From NCBI GenBank assembly GCA_017553505.1, contig JAFZLD010000018.1, positions 246,623 through 310,622 of the forward strand: DNA of 64,000 nt. The letters run 5' to 3'. Shown here piece by piece: positions 24,404 to 32,472 of the stretch. The position numbers and the translations under genes were made by a program. Numbering within the stretch: the first letter of the stretch is position 1; each line of letters starts with the position of its first letter. Under the pieces are notes generated by a model. The model was not told the DNA's origin. It searched no databases and saw only the letters and a program-made list of their open reading frames with translations. Source of the DNA: Lachnospiraceae bacterium (GTDB taxonomy: Bacteria > Bacillota > Clostridia > Lachnospirales > Lachnospiraceae).

Positions 24404-25143
24404 GACAGAAAGTCAGAAAATGTTTGTTGATAGTGTCGTTTTTATTGTTTCCGATTACGATTTACTATTTTTCGCCGGCGCTTATTATGCAGGCGGCAGC
24501 GGAGCATATAATTAACGGAAGCTTTATAGTATTTGCGGCGATGCTCGTGTTATCGATGTTTTTCGGGCGTGCGTGGTGCGGATATTTGTGTCCCGCGGGC
24601 GGACTGCAGGAGTGTGCAGGCATGGTTAAGGATAAGCCCGCGAAGCAGGGGTGGCGCGACAAGATTAAGTTCGTAATCTGGATAGTCTGGATCGGCGCGG
24701 TCATTGCTACGTTTGTAATGGGCAAGGGCGGTGTGACCATCGATCCTTTTTTCATGACCGAGCACGGAATATCGATTACGGAGATTTACGGATACATTAT
24801 TTACTACGGAATCATACTTCTTCTTTTTACACCCGCGATTATTCACGGTAAGCGTGCGACCTGCCATTATCTGTGCTGGATGGCGCCGTTTATGATTATC
24901 GGCGGGACTATCGGCAGATGGCTTCACCTTCCGCAACTTCACGTGGAGGCCGACAAAGCTTCCTGTATCGGCTGCGGTCGATGCTCAAAGGCCTGCCCCA
25001 TGGGACTTGATGTGAAGACCATGGTGGAAGAAGGCCGCAACCACAAGTGTTCCGAGTGCATTCAGTGTGGCGCCTGCATCGACGAATGTCCTAAGAAAGT
25101 GCTTAAGTACAAGGTGCTTTGGACAAAGCAGGAGCAAAAATAA
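24400..25143 (+). CDS. NapH/CcoG-like membrane 4Fe-4S protein
   Basis: A 247-residue integral membrane ferredoxin. Helices lie around 8-26, 35-52, 88-108 and 126-150. The cytoplasmic-face motifs WCGYLCPAGGLQE and CHYLCWMAPF are the paired CxxxCP-type elements of the NapH/CcoG/YccM family. The C-terminus has two [4Fe-4S] motifs, CIGCGRCSKACP and CSECIQCGACIDECP. Such proteins pass electrons between quinols or soluble carriers and exported redox partners. It is the second gene of the padR operon. Confidence 0.9.
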   Translation: MRQKVRKCLLIVSFLLFPITIYYFSPALIMQAAAEHIINGSFIVFAAMLVLSMFFGRAWCGYLCPAGGLQECAGMVKDKPAKQGWRDKIKFVIWIVWIGAVIATFVMGKGGVTIDPFFMTEHGISITEIYGYIIYYGIILLLFTPAIIHGKRATCHYLCWMAPFMIIGGTIGRWLHLPQLHVEADKASCIGCGRCSKACPMGLDVKTMVEEGRNHKCSECIQCGACIDECPKKVLKYKVLWTKQEQK

Positions 25144-25232
25144 TTGTGTGAATTGATTGTATAATTAAAATATAATAAAATGTAGATATAATCTTTATCG
25201 ATAGAGACCTATTGCACACAGCGAGGTGACAG

Positions 25233-25556
25233 ATGAGACTTTCTACACTTAACAAAGAATTCAAACTCGTAAGACAGGAAGCTATGGACATGTTCGTGAA
25301 GTTAAGCCAGGTGGATCCCAATCTTGTGTTGATTGAAGAGTACTGGATTACTTCCGACGAGACCATGGGCAACAGATGCGCGTTCTTTGAGTCCTATACG
25401 CAGGCCGAGGAATACGCGTACATGCTTGCGGCTAACCGTGCATCGCAGAATCAGAACGGCGAGAAGCCCTTCATCATCTACGTTAACGGTAAGGAGACCA
25501 AGGTCGACGGTAAGCTTAAGCAGTATTTGAAGGGCGAATTTGAATTAAAGAGATAA
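25233..25556 (+). CDS. Hypothetical small protein
   Basis: A 107-residue soluble protein I do not recognise. It has no signal peptide or membrane segment. The N-terminus LNKEFKLVRQEAMDMFVKL is likely helical; the middle (VLIEEYWITSDETMGNRC) and end (KPFIIYVNGKETKVDGKLKQYL) look like alternating strands. GAGGTGA seven bases before the ATG and a strong terminator after the gene make it a genuine single-gene unit. Confidence 0.7.
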   Translation: MRLSTLNKEFKLVRQEAMDMFVKLSQVDPNLVLIEEYWITSDETMGNRCAFFESYTQAEEYAYMLAANRASQNQNGEKPFIIYVNGKETKVDGKLKQYLKGEFELKR

Positions 25557-25577
25557 TTGATAGAGCAGAATAAAAGG

Positions 25578-25615
25578 GCAACAGTCATCCTTTTGACGGG
25601 TGATTGTTGCTTTTT
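25578..25615 (+). terminator. Rho-independent terminator
   Basis: GCAACAGTCA (25578-25587) pairs with TGATTGTTGC (25601-25610), with one wobble, followed by five Ts. Confidence 0.87.
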
Positions 25616-25728
25616 GCTTATCAGCCGGCCGGCGAAAGAGTCTCTTGCGAGGCGACACCTTTCATTCGGGCATGTTGTATCCTTATTTCAGATGAAATAC
25701 TGATTAAGGAAAGTGAGGTTGTAATTTT

Positions 25729-26532
25729 ATGTACGGAGCAATTTTAGGAGATATTATAGGCAGCAGATTTGAGTTCGACCGCGGCGGCAAGACCAAGGAT
25801 TTTGAACTTATTACCCGCGAAGATTCGTGGACTGACGATACAGTTATGACGGTAGCGGTGGCAGAGGCCTTGCTAAAGGTCGGAAACGACGCGCCTGTTT
25901 CGGAAATAGAAGAGGCCTGCGTCAAGGCAATGCAGGATTGGGGAAACCGGTATCCTTTTGCGGGGTACGGGCTTCGTTTCTGTGGTTGGTTAAGCAATGA
26001 GAATCCGGAGCCTTACGGAAGCTACGGTAACGGTTCGGCCATGAGAGTGTCGGCGGCAGGCTGGCTCTACGATACGTTGGAGCGTACCCGCGAAGTTGCG
26101 CGCGCCACTGCGAATGTGTCGCACAATCATCCGGAAGGCCTTAAGGGTGCGGAGTGCACGGCAGCAGTAATCTTCCTGGCTCGTACCGGCGCATCCATGG
26201 AAGAAATCAAAGCCTATGTGGACGGACAGTTCGGTTACAACTATTCCGAGACACTTGACGAGATGCGCGCCCGTCACAATCACGATGAGTCCTGCATGGA
26301 TTCGCTGCCGAAGGCGCTCAGGAGTTTCTTTGACGGTAAGTCCTACGAGGATGTGGTGCGTAATGCAGTTTCCCTCGGCGGCGACACCGATACCCTCGCC
26401 GCAATCGCCGGCGCCATGGGCGAAGCCTTCTACGGCGTGCCGGGCGAGCTCAGGCGCGAGTGCCTCGACCGCATCGAAGACGATATGGCGGAAGTGGTGA
26501 AGAGATTCACGGTGGCGGTGAAAAATAGATAA
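25729..26532 (+). CDS. ADP-ribosylglycohydrolase family protein
   Basis: A 267-residue hydrolase of the ARH/DraG family, which removes ADP-ribose from proteins or related substrates using two Mg ions. Metal-binding motifs are complete: SWTDDTVMT near residue 35, GNGSAMR, SHNHPEGLKGAE and the C-terminal GGDTDTLAAIAGAM. GAGG lies ten bases before the ATG. It is a single gene between terminators; no ADP-ribosyltransferase is adjacent, although the RhuM-Fic and TIR proteins in the window also act on, or could act on, nucleotide-modified targets. Confidence 0.92.
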   Translation: MYGAILGDIIGSRFEFDRGGKTKDFELITREDSWTDDTVMTVAVAEALLKVGNDAPVSEIEEACVKAMQDWGNRYPFAGYGLRFCGWLSNENPEPYGSYGNGSAMRVSAAGWLYDTLERTREVARATANVSHNHPEGLKGAECTAAVIFLARTGASMEEIKAYVDGQFGYNYSETLDEMRARHNHDESCMDSLPKALRSFFDGKSYEDVVRNAVSLGGDTDTLAAIAGAMGEAFYGVPGELRRECLDRIEDDMAEVVKRFTVAVKNR

Positions 26533-26542
26533 AGACAATAAC

Positions 26543-26570
26543 GGGGACCCTCGGCGGGTCCCCTATTTTT
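26543..26570. terminator. Rho-independent terminator between convergent genes
   Basis: GGGGACCC (26543-26550) pairs perfectly with GGGTCCCC (26556-26563), followed by TATTTTT on the plus strand. The tetR gene ends at 26569 on the other strand, so it may serve both. Confidence 0.88.
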
Positions 26571-27153
26571 ATTCTTTTATGATAAGCAGAAGGTTTGTGT
26601 ATTCTGTGATATGCTCTTTCAGCGTGAGCAAGTCGGCTTTGGAAGCAGTCCGGAGACCGGCGGTGGCAATGAGGCCTTCGATGCCTTTGAGGAGTACCGC
26701 CGCGAGCTCATGGCTGTTTAAGGCGAGCTTGAATTCGATTTGTTTCTTGGAAAGACCGTTTTCCAGCATCTTAACGATGTTTGGGTATATGAGTTCAAGG
26801 GTTCTTTCGTGAATGATAAGGCGTATGACCGCGTTGATGTTGGTGGCCTGAAGCTTGTTATAGAAGTCGGAGACCGTTTTTTGGAATTCTTCGAAGAATA
26901 GGTTCAGACGCTCCGAGAATATCAGGTCTTCATTTAAGAATATGACGCCGATTCGCTCGGTGTACCCTTGCATGTAGCGCTCTACAACCGCTTCGAAAAT
27001 GGTTTCTTTGGACTCAAAAAAATGGTAGAAGCTTCCGGTGGAAACGCCCGAGGCACTCAAAATGTCGCGGATGCCGGTGGCATCGTAGCCTTGATCCATG
27101 AAAAGTTTGGTAGCGGTTGTTAAGAGTAATTCTTTGGTCTTGTTAGTCTTCAT
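26569..27153 (-). CDS. TetR/AcrR-family regulator
   Basis: A 194-residue repressor. The N-terminal helix-turn-helix (about 9-55) has the family pattern LLTTATKLFMDQGYDATGIRDIL, SGVSTGSFYHFFESKETIF. The rest is a helical ligand-binding domain. AGGAAA precedes the ATG. It lies nine bases behind the flavodoxin/ferredoxin gene in the same operon and probably binds the long palindrome at that operon's promoter (28036-28066). Confidence 0.92.
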   Translation of the reverse strand: MKTNKTKELLLTTATKLFMDQGYDATGIRDILSASGVSTGSFYHFFESKETIFEAVVERYMQGYTERIGVIFLNEDLIFSERLNLFFEEFQKTVSDFYNKLQATNINAVIRLIIHERTLELIYPNIVKMLENGLSKKQIEFKLALNSHELAAVLLKGIEGLIATAGLRTASKADLLTLKEHITEYTNLLLIIKE

Positions 27154-27162
27154 GATTCTTTC

Positions 27163-28017
27163 CTAGTGAATCTTTATGATGTCTTCGGTCAGATCCTGTA
27201 CGGTTACGTAAGGATTGCGGTAGAGCTTACGCTTGGCGGGAAGGCCCATAATCTTGACGAGGGAGGTCTTGCTACCTGATGCGTTAAGAAGCGCTCTGTC
27301 GCCCGCCGAAATCTCGTAGCCGATGGCGCGCTTCGGGCAGGAAGTTACGCAGGCCATGCAGTTCGAGCAATGGTGCAGGAATGTGGGCTTGCCGCCCTTA
27401 AGCTCGATGTTCTTACACTGACACACCTTCGCGCAGAGCCCGCAACTGATGCAGGCGTCCGAAATTGTGAAAGGATTGTCTGCGTATTTCTGGAGTTCGA
27501 GATACGGTCCCATGAACTTCTTCATCTTGCGACGCGTCAGGGCTCCTGCTTTAGGATAAGCCTTTAAGCGGCGGTTTGCAATGTCTTCGGCGATTCGCGC
27601 GGCTTTTTTTTCCATGCGGGGCACCATGAACTTAGGAGAAGGAAAGGGCGGATACACTATCACGTAGTTAGCCACGCAGTTCACTATGTTCGCGTACGCA
27701 AGCTCCGCGCCCTTCGCCCTCATAAGCTCCGCCATCTTCTCGCAGGCGAACCCGCAGATCAAGCTTGGATTGGCCACCGCGAAAATATACGCCGTCGTAT
27801 TAATCTTAAGCCCTTCCACAAACTTCACCACATGCTCCGGCACCGTCCAATGATACACCGGATACACGAACCCTATCACATCGCAATCCTCCGCCGACAG
27901 CTCCACCGCGTCCCCTCGCATCGACACAAGCTCAGTATCGCCAAGCCTTTCGGCAATATTAACAGCAGTCCTCAAACTGTTTCCCGTTCCGGTAAAATAA
28001 TAGATTCTCTTCTTCAT
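27163..28017 (-). CDS. EFR1-type flavodoxin/ferredoxin fusion protein
   Basis: A 284-residue cytosolic redox protein. The N-terminus is a flavodoxin domain with the FMN loop YYFTGTGNSLRTA and VYPVYHWTVPEHV. The C-terminal part carries two [4Fe-4S] motifs, CISCGLCAKVCQC and CSNCMACVTSCP. This matches EFR1-family ferrodoxins common in gut anaerobes. The reading frame is open 41 codons further upstream, but GGAG lies eight bases before this ATG and the flavodoxin fold starts here (MKKRIYYFTG). First gene of an operon with tetR. Confidence 0.92.
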   Translation of the reverse strand: MKKRIYYFTGTGNSLRTAVNIAERLGDTELVSMRGDAVELSAEDCDVIGFVYPVYHWTVPEHVVKFVEGLKINTTAYIFAVANPSLICGFACEKMAELMRAKGAELAYANIVNCVANYVIVYPPFPSPKFMVPRMEKKAARIAEDIANRRLKAYPKAGALTRRKMKKFMGPYLELQKYADNPFTISDACISCGLCAKVCQCKNIELKGGKPTFLHHCSNCMACVTSCPKRAIGYEISAGDRALLNASGSKTSLVKIMGLPAKRKLYRNPYVTVQDLTEDIIKIH

Positions 28018-28035
28018 ATCAATTACTCCGTTCGC

Positions 28036-28092
28036 TTTGAAAATAGAACAATGTTCTAATTTCAAAATACCACCCACACTCACCCGTGTCAA
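28036..28092 (-). promoter_or_regulatory. Promoter with a 31-bp palindromic operator
   Basis: On the minus strand a perfect TTGACA (28087-28092) is followed after 17 bases by TATTTT (28064-28069). Overlapping the -10 and the start point is a palindrome, TTTGAAAATAGAACA (28036-28050), one central base, TGTTCTAATTTCAAA (28052-28066), with only one mismatched pair; the core TAGAACA-A-TGTTCTA is perfect. This is a typical TetR-family site, so the tetR gene of this operon is the likely ligand. Confidence 0.82.
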
Positions 28093-28202
28093 CCTTCTCA
28101 CAACATTTTTGTTGAACATCGCGCAAAATCCATATATCATAGAGTAAAACGTTATACAATTATGCCTCCCGGCGGGGGCTTATCGGAGAGCACGCGTCGG
28201 CG

Positions 28203-28424
28203 TTATCGCAATACGGATAAGGAATGGATATTGCGATAAGAAGACGGTGGATTTAGCTGTGTTATGTTAACCGATTATCGCAATATGAAAAAATAACTCA
28301 AACTGCGATAAGATTTCGGTCAAAACTTATCGCAATTTTAGGCGGAATCGCGCATTGCGATAAATGGTTTACATAACAACTCGATTTTTATCGCAGAATC
28401 ACACAAAATTTCGTATTGCGATAA
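28203..28424. repeat. Array of four inverted-repeat units with 28-bp pitch (TTATCGCAA / TTGCGATAA)
   Basis: Four units each consist of TTATCGCAA, 19 variable bases and TTGCGATAA: 28203-28239, 28275-28311, 28327-28363 and 28388-28424. In every unit the second arm starts exactly 28 bases after the first. Unit 2 has C for the first T of the right arm and unit 4 has G for the last A of the left arm; otherwise the words are identical. The interiors are unrelated and the gaps between units vary (35, 15 and 24 bases). The array fills the divergent gap between the EFR1 operon and the sugar-sensing operon. No gene is present in this stretch. Function unknown. Confidence 0.85.
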
Positions 28425-28482
28425 CAGATACAATTTTTGACCCGAACGGGGGCTTTTTGAGGCCGGAATTGGGAAAGAATGG

Positions 28483-28559
28483 CCGCGTGGGGGATTAAGA
28501 CGCGGAGTAGCGGTCAAAAGAATCGTCCGCGCGGGGCATTAGAACGCGGAAAAGCGGCA
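28483..28559. repeat. GC-rich imperfect tandem duplication, 44-bp period
   Basis: CCGCGTGGGGGATTAAGACG at 28483 is matched 44 bases later by CCGCGCGGGGCATTAGAACG at 28527, continuing with CGGAGTAGCGG versus CGGAAAAGCGG. Both copies lie in the leader region of the sugar-binding gene. A -10-like TACAAT (28429-28434) is the only promoter-like word nearby, without a clear -35. Confidence 0.5.
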
Positions 28560-28591
28560 ACAGGGTTACAAGCATGAAACAGGAGAAGGTT

Positions 28592-29575
28592 ATGAAAAAA
28601 ATACTGAGCAGGGCTGTGGCGACAGCGCTGGCGCTGGCGATGGCAGTCGCGGCAGCGGGGTGCGGCAAGGAAGCGGAGCAACCCAAAGAAGACGGAATAC
28701 TCTTGGGCGTAAGCCAGATTGGTTCCGAGAGCGCGTGGAGAATAGGAAATACGCGGGACATAGAGGAGCAGGCCGATAAGTACGGCATCAACCTCATGAT
28801 GGAGAATGCCAACCAGAAACAGGATAATCAGATTGCCGCGATAAGGCGGTTTATAGCGTATAAAGTTGACGTTATTGCTTTTTCACCGATAGTGGAAGAA
28901 GGCTGGGACAACGTGCTCAAGGAAGCCAAGGACGCGGGCATCCCCGTAATCCTGGTAGACAGAGATATAAACACGGCCAAAGAAGGCCTCACTACCTGCC
29001 TTATCGGCGCCGACTTCTACAAAGAAGGTGTCATGGCAGCCGAGTACCTTATCAGAAAGGCCGATGCCCTCGAGATGGATCACGTGAACATCGTAGAGAT
29101 TGCGGGAACAGAGAACTCTACGCCCATGAGACAGCGTCAGGCGGGCTTCTACGATACGATAGCGGGCGACCCAAGGATGACGGTACTTGAAAGTATCGAC
29201 GGCGACTTCCTTAAGAGCCGCGGCGCAGAATGCATGCGCTATTTACTCGAAACCTACGGCGACCAAATCGACGCCGTATACAGCCACAACGACGAAATGA
29301 CACTCGGCGCGCTTCCGGAGATAGAGAAGGCGGAATTCGTACCGGGACAGGACATAATCATCATATCCATCGACGGCGGTCAGGAAGCCATCGATGTGCT
29401 CAAAGAGGGTAAAATAAACTGCGTTGTCGAATGCACTCCCAAGCTTGGCAAGGCCTTGATGGAAACTGTGCTTAAGCTTAAGAACGGGGAAGAAGTGGAT
29501 GCTTTAATTCACCCCGAGGAGGAAGTGTTCAGCGACGAGATGGATACATCTACCATTGCACCGAGAGGTTACTAG
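28592..29575 (+). CDS. Sugar-binding lipoprotein (YtfQ/XylFII-like), sensor partner of the LytS/YesN pair
   Basis: A 327-residue periplasmic-binding-type lipoprotein with lipobox AAAGC and a type 1 fold. The sequence follows the E. coli galactofuranose binder YtfQ closely: GVSQIGSESAWR, KQDNQIAAIRRFIA, GWDNVLKEAKDAGIPVILVDRDI, YSHNDEMTLGALPEI and ISIDGGQEAI. AGGAG six bases upstream selects this ATG over one six codons earlier. It is followed by a LytS-type kinase and YesN-type regulator without transporter genes between, the arrangement of XylFII-LytS-YesN in clostridia, where the binder signals sugar to the kinase. A second binder follows the regulator and is the likelier transport subunit. 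Confidence 0.85.
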   Translation: MKKILSRAVATALALAMAVAAAGCGKEAEQPKEDGILLGVSQIGSESAWRIGNTRDIEEQADKYGINLMMENANQKQDNQIAAIRRFIAYKVDVIAFSPIVEEGWDNVLKEAKDAGIPVILVDRDINTAKEGLTTCLIGADFYKEGVMAAEYLIRKADALEMDHVNIVEIAGTENSTPMRQRQAGFYDTIAGDPRMTVLESIDGDFLKSRGAECMRYLLETYGDQIDAVYSHNDEMTLGALPEIEKAEFVPGQDIIIISIDGGQEAIDVLKEGKINCVVECTPKLGKALMETVLKLKNGEEVDALIHPEEEVFSDEMDTSTIAPRGY

Positions 29576-29617
29576 GCTATGATAGGCGCCGGGTAACGTG
29601 GCGCGAAAGGATAGAGT

Positions 29618-31087
29618 ATGGGGAAGGTCAAAAAAGAAAAAAGTATTCTGGGGCAGATAAGCGACTTAAGTCACAGGCTCGTTCTCATGCTGGTGATACC
29701 TATTGTCATCAGCCTTGTTCTCATGCTTATTTATGCCGCCAAGTATCATAGCTCCATATCCAGAATGGGCACCATCGCAAGTCTTAAGACCGTGGTGACC
29801 GAGGACATTCCCGGAGCTGCCTGGAACATCGTAAGCGGCCGCGAAAACCTTGAAGAAAGCGGCATCTACCCATCTATACATTCAGTTAACGACATCATCG
29901 AAGACATCACTGACCGAACCGGTCAAGAGAATAGACTAGCCCTTATTGTGGCAAGCCGAACCATGCAAACGCTTGAAAACTACGTCGATAAGATACGCGA
30001 CAACATGAAGGCCGACGTTCCGGTAGTGCAGAGCGAAGAGGAACTTGAGGAAGTAAGAGACGTTGCGGCACTCGTAGACAGTATGCTCAACGATTACATC
30101 GCTCAGGAAATCGAGTCTACCGCCCGCATGAGCGTGAGCCTTCGACTGGTCATCCTCATGACCGCCATTGCCGAAGTCCTCATAGTAGTCATAGCCCTCT
30201 GGTACAGGAACCGTTCGGTAAAAGCAACCGCAACCTCAGTAAGACAGCCCATCGAGCGCCTCGAAGAAGTAGCGGCCAAGATTGCCGAAGGCTCCCTTGA
30301 TGCAAGACTTGCGGACACCGATGTAACCGAGTTGAGAAATTTGACTCATCAGGTCAACACCATGGCGGACCGCTTAAAAAGCATGATGGAAAAGAGCAAT
30401 CAGGACGCGAAAACCCTGAGAAAAGCGGAACTTCGTACCCTTCAAGCTCAGATTAACCCGCACTTCTTATATAACACCCTCGACGCAATCGTCTGGAAAG
30501 CGGAAGCGGGTGAAAAGGACGAGGTAATTCAGCTTACCAGCGCCCTCAGCAATTTCTTCCGAATCAGCCTATCCTCCGGTGCCGACTGGATACCCATCAG
30601 CCAGGAGAAAAAACACATCGAAGGTTACCTTACCATTCAGCAGACCCGTTACCGTGACATCATGGATTACGAAATTGACATCCCTGACGAAATCGGTGAC
30701 TACTATATACTGAAGCTTCTTTTGCAGCCACTTGTTGAAAATGCGCTGTACCACGGAATTAAGATTAAGAGAGGCGGCGGCATTATTAAGGTAAGTGCGA
30801 AGCTTCAGGACAACTACCTTGTATTCAGCGTGCGAGACACCGGCTCCGGCATGACCCCTGAACAGCTTAAAGAGCTCAAAGACAAGATGAAGAAAGGTCA
30901 GCCCTCCGTCAGTGAAGGCGGTGGCGGAGGCTTCGGACTTGTAAACGTTAACCTTCGTATCAGACTTTATTACAATCAAACAGACGGGTTACAGATAGAA
31001 AGCAGCGAGGAAGGCACCACGGTAAGCTTCAGAGTGCCGCTTAGGACGAGAGAGGAGATATTTGAGAATGAAAGTATTTCTGGCTGA
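29618..31087 (+). CDS. LytS/YesM-type sensor histidine kinase
   Basis: A 489-residue membrane kinase. One helix (about 20-43) and a second (about 175-195) enclose an extracellular, mostly helical sensor domain of 130 residues. A HAMP domain follows (residues about 200-260), then the His_kinase domain with the phospho-accepting His in QAQINPHFLYNTLDAI and an ATPase domain with VENALYHGIK and DTGSGM, GFGLVNVN. GAAAGGA lies eight bases before the ATG. It sits 42 bases after the sugar-binding lipoprotein and overlaps the regulator gene, so the three form one signalling unit that presumably reports extracellular sugar. Confidence 0.93.
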   Translation: MGKVKKEKSILGQISDLSHRLVLMLVIPIVISLVLMLIYAAKYHSSISRMGTIASLKTVVTEDIPGAAWNIVSGRENLEESGIYPSIHSVNDIIEDITDRTGQENRLALIVASRTMQTLENYVDKIRDNMKADVPVVQSEEELEEVRDVAALVDSMLNDYIAQEIESTARMSVSLRLVILMTAIAEVLIVVIALWYRNRSVKATATSVRQPIERLEEVAAKIAEGSLDARLADTDVTELRNLTHQVNTMADRLKSMMEKSNQDAKTLRKAELRTLQAQINPHFLYNTLDAIVWKAEAGEKDEVIQLTSALSNFFRISLSSGADWIPISQEKKHIEGYLTIQQTRYRDIMDYEIDIPDEIGDYYILKLLLQPLVENALYHGIKIKRGGGIIKVSAKLQDNYLVFSVRDTGSGMTPEQLKELKDKMKKGQPSVSEGGGGGFGLVNVNLRIRLYYNQTDGLQIESSEEGTTVSFRVPLRTREEIFENESISG

Positions 31088-32321
31088 TGACGAAATTGTT
31101 ATCAGAGAGGGAATAAGGGAATCGTTTCCGTGGGAGGAAACGCCTTATGTATTGGTAGGCGAGGCGCCCGATGGGGAAATGGCGCTTCCCATGATCAGAG
31201 ACACCAATCCCGACATTGTAATCACGGATATCAAGATGCCCTTCATGGACGGCATAGAGCTTTGCAGAACTCTTCGCGCCCAGATGCCATGGATAGGCAT
31301 AATAGTGTTAAGCGGTTACGATGAGTTTGAATATGCGCGCCAGTGCATTCAGTTAGGCGTGCGCGAGTATTTACTAAAACCGATAAACGCCGAGGAACTT
31401 AAGTCGGTTCTCGACAAGGTCAGCGCCCAGATTAAGGCTGAGCGTAACACCTTCGAGCACGCCGCAAGCTTAAGAGCCCGCATGGAAACCGGCGGCAAGT
31501 TCGTCAAAGAAAAACTCGTCGGCTCCCTTTTCTCCGACGAAGCGGCCGAGGAAGATGCGCGCCCCGTACTCGAGCAGTTAAGAAACATGGGCTGCCCCGT
31601 ACCCGCACCTTACTATGCGGTAATTGACGCAGCATTCTTACCCACAGCGGAAGGACAGGAAGCGGCGGCAGTTCTGGCAGAGAGCAGTAACGGCAAGGTT
31701 CTTTGTTCTCCCGGCAGAGTCGGCACGAGATTCTTGGTACTGGGCGACAGCGCGGAAGATGCGGAAGAAAGAGCGTATGCTTTTGCCACATCTCTTGCAC
31801 GTGAACTTGAACGCTCCGACTGTAAGGACATACGCGTGGGCATAGGCGATATAGTAGGCGAACCCGAGAAGATTTACACAAGCTTTAAGGCAGCAAGACA
31901 CATCCGTCACCTACTTGTAGAGCGTACCGACGAGCAGGCTATAATACTTGGCACCCGCGAAATGGGCGACGTGGCAGACGACAAGGCTCCCGCAATCATT
32001 AATGAAGCGAAGCTCTACATGTCGAGCCACTTTACGAATCCCAACCTCATGCTTCAGGACGTAGCCAAGGCCGTTAACATGAGCAACAGCCGCTTCTCCA
32101 CCGTATTCTCACAGCAGAACGGCCAGACCTTCACGGAGTACTTAATGTATCTTCGCCTCAACAAGGCCAAAGAACTCTTACGTACCACCGGCACCAGAAG
32201 TTCCCAGATTGCCAGGGAGGTCGGATACAACGACGCGCATTATTTTTCCTATATATTTAAAAAGAACACGGGCTTAACCCCCTCGGATTACCGTGCGCAG
32301 TATCAAAATCAACCTGAATAA
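31068..32321 (+). CDS. YesN-type response regulator with AraC DNA-binding domain
   Basis: A 417-residue regulator. The receiver domain has Asp7/Asp8, phospho-accepting Asp54 in VITDIKMP and Lys104 in LLKP. A middle region of about 170 residues of unknown fold follows, then two AraC helix-turn-helix motifs: LMLQDVAKAVNMSNSRFSTVF and SSQIAREVGYNDAHYFSYIFKK, with the closing TGLTPSDYR. It overlaps the kinase gene by 20 bases, with AGGAG ten bases before the ATG. The target is probably the transporter operon that follows. Confidence 0.94.
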   Translation: MKVFLADDEIVIREGIRESFPWEETPYVLVGEAPDGEMALPMIRDTNPDIVITDIKMPFMDGIELCRTLRAQMPWIGIIVLSGYDEFEYARQCIQLGVREYLLKPINAEELKSVLDKVSAQIKAERNTFEHAASLRARMETGGKFVKEKLVGSLFSDEAAEEDARPVLEQLRNMGCPVPAPYYAVIDAAFLPTAEGQEAAAVLAESSNGKVLCSPGRVGTRFLVLGDSAEDAEERAYAFATSLARELERSDCKDIRVGIGDIVGEPEKIYTSFKAARHIRHLLVERTDEQAIILGTREMGDVADDKAPAIINEAKLYMSSHFTNPNLMLQDVAKAVNMSNSRFSTVFSQQNGQTFTEYLMYLRLNKAKELLRTTGTRSSQIAREVGYNDAHYFSYIFKKNTGLTPSDYRAQYQNQPE

Positions 32322-32472
32322 AAAAATAATTAACTTAAGAGAAAATCCCACCGAAAACACAAAATGATTTTCAACCAACTCAAAACGAACCTTGATTTAC
32401 CTTCCTGCGCAAATACGATATCGTAATTGCAGACGGCCAATGGTGGCCACAAAAACAGGAGGAAAGCAAAAA

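Noticed and set aside
28203-28424. DnaA-box cluster (replication origin)
   Set aside because: TTATCGCAA resembles the DnaA box TTATCCACA only in the first five bases, and no dnaA, dnaN or parB gene is near. The strict inverted 28-bp geometry also differs.
28203-28424. CRISPR array
   Set aside because: Repeats are 9 bases, alternate in orientation and have 15-35 base irregular gaps; no cas gene is present.
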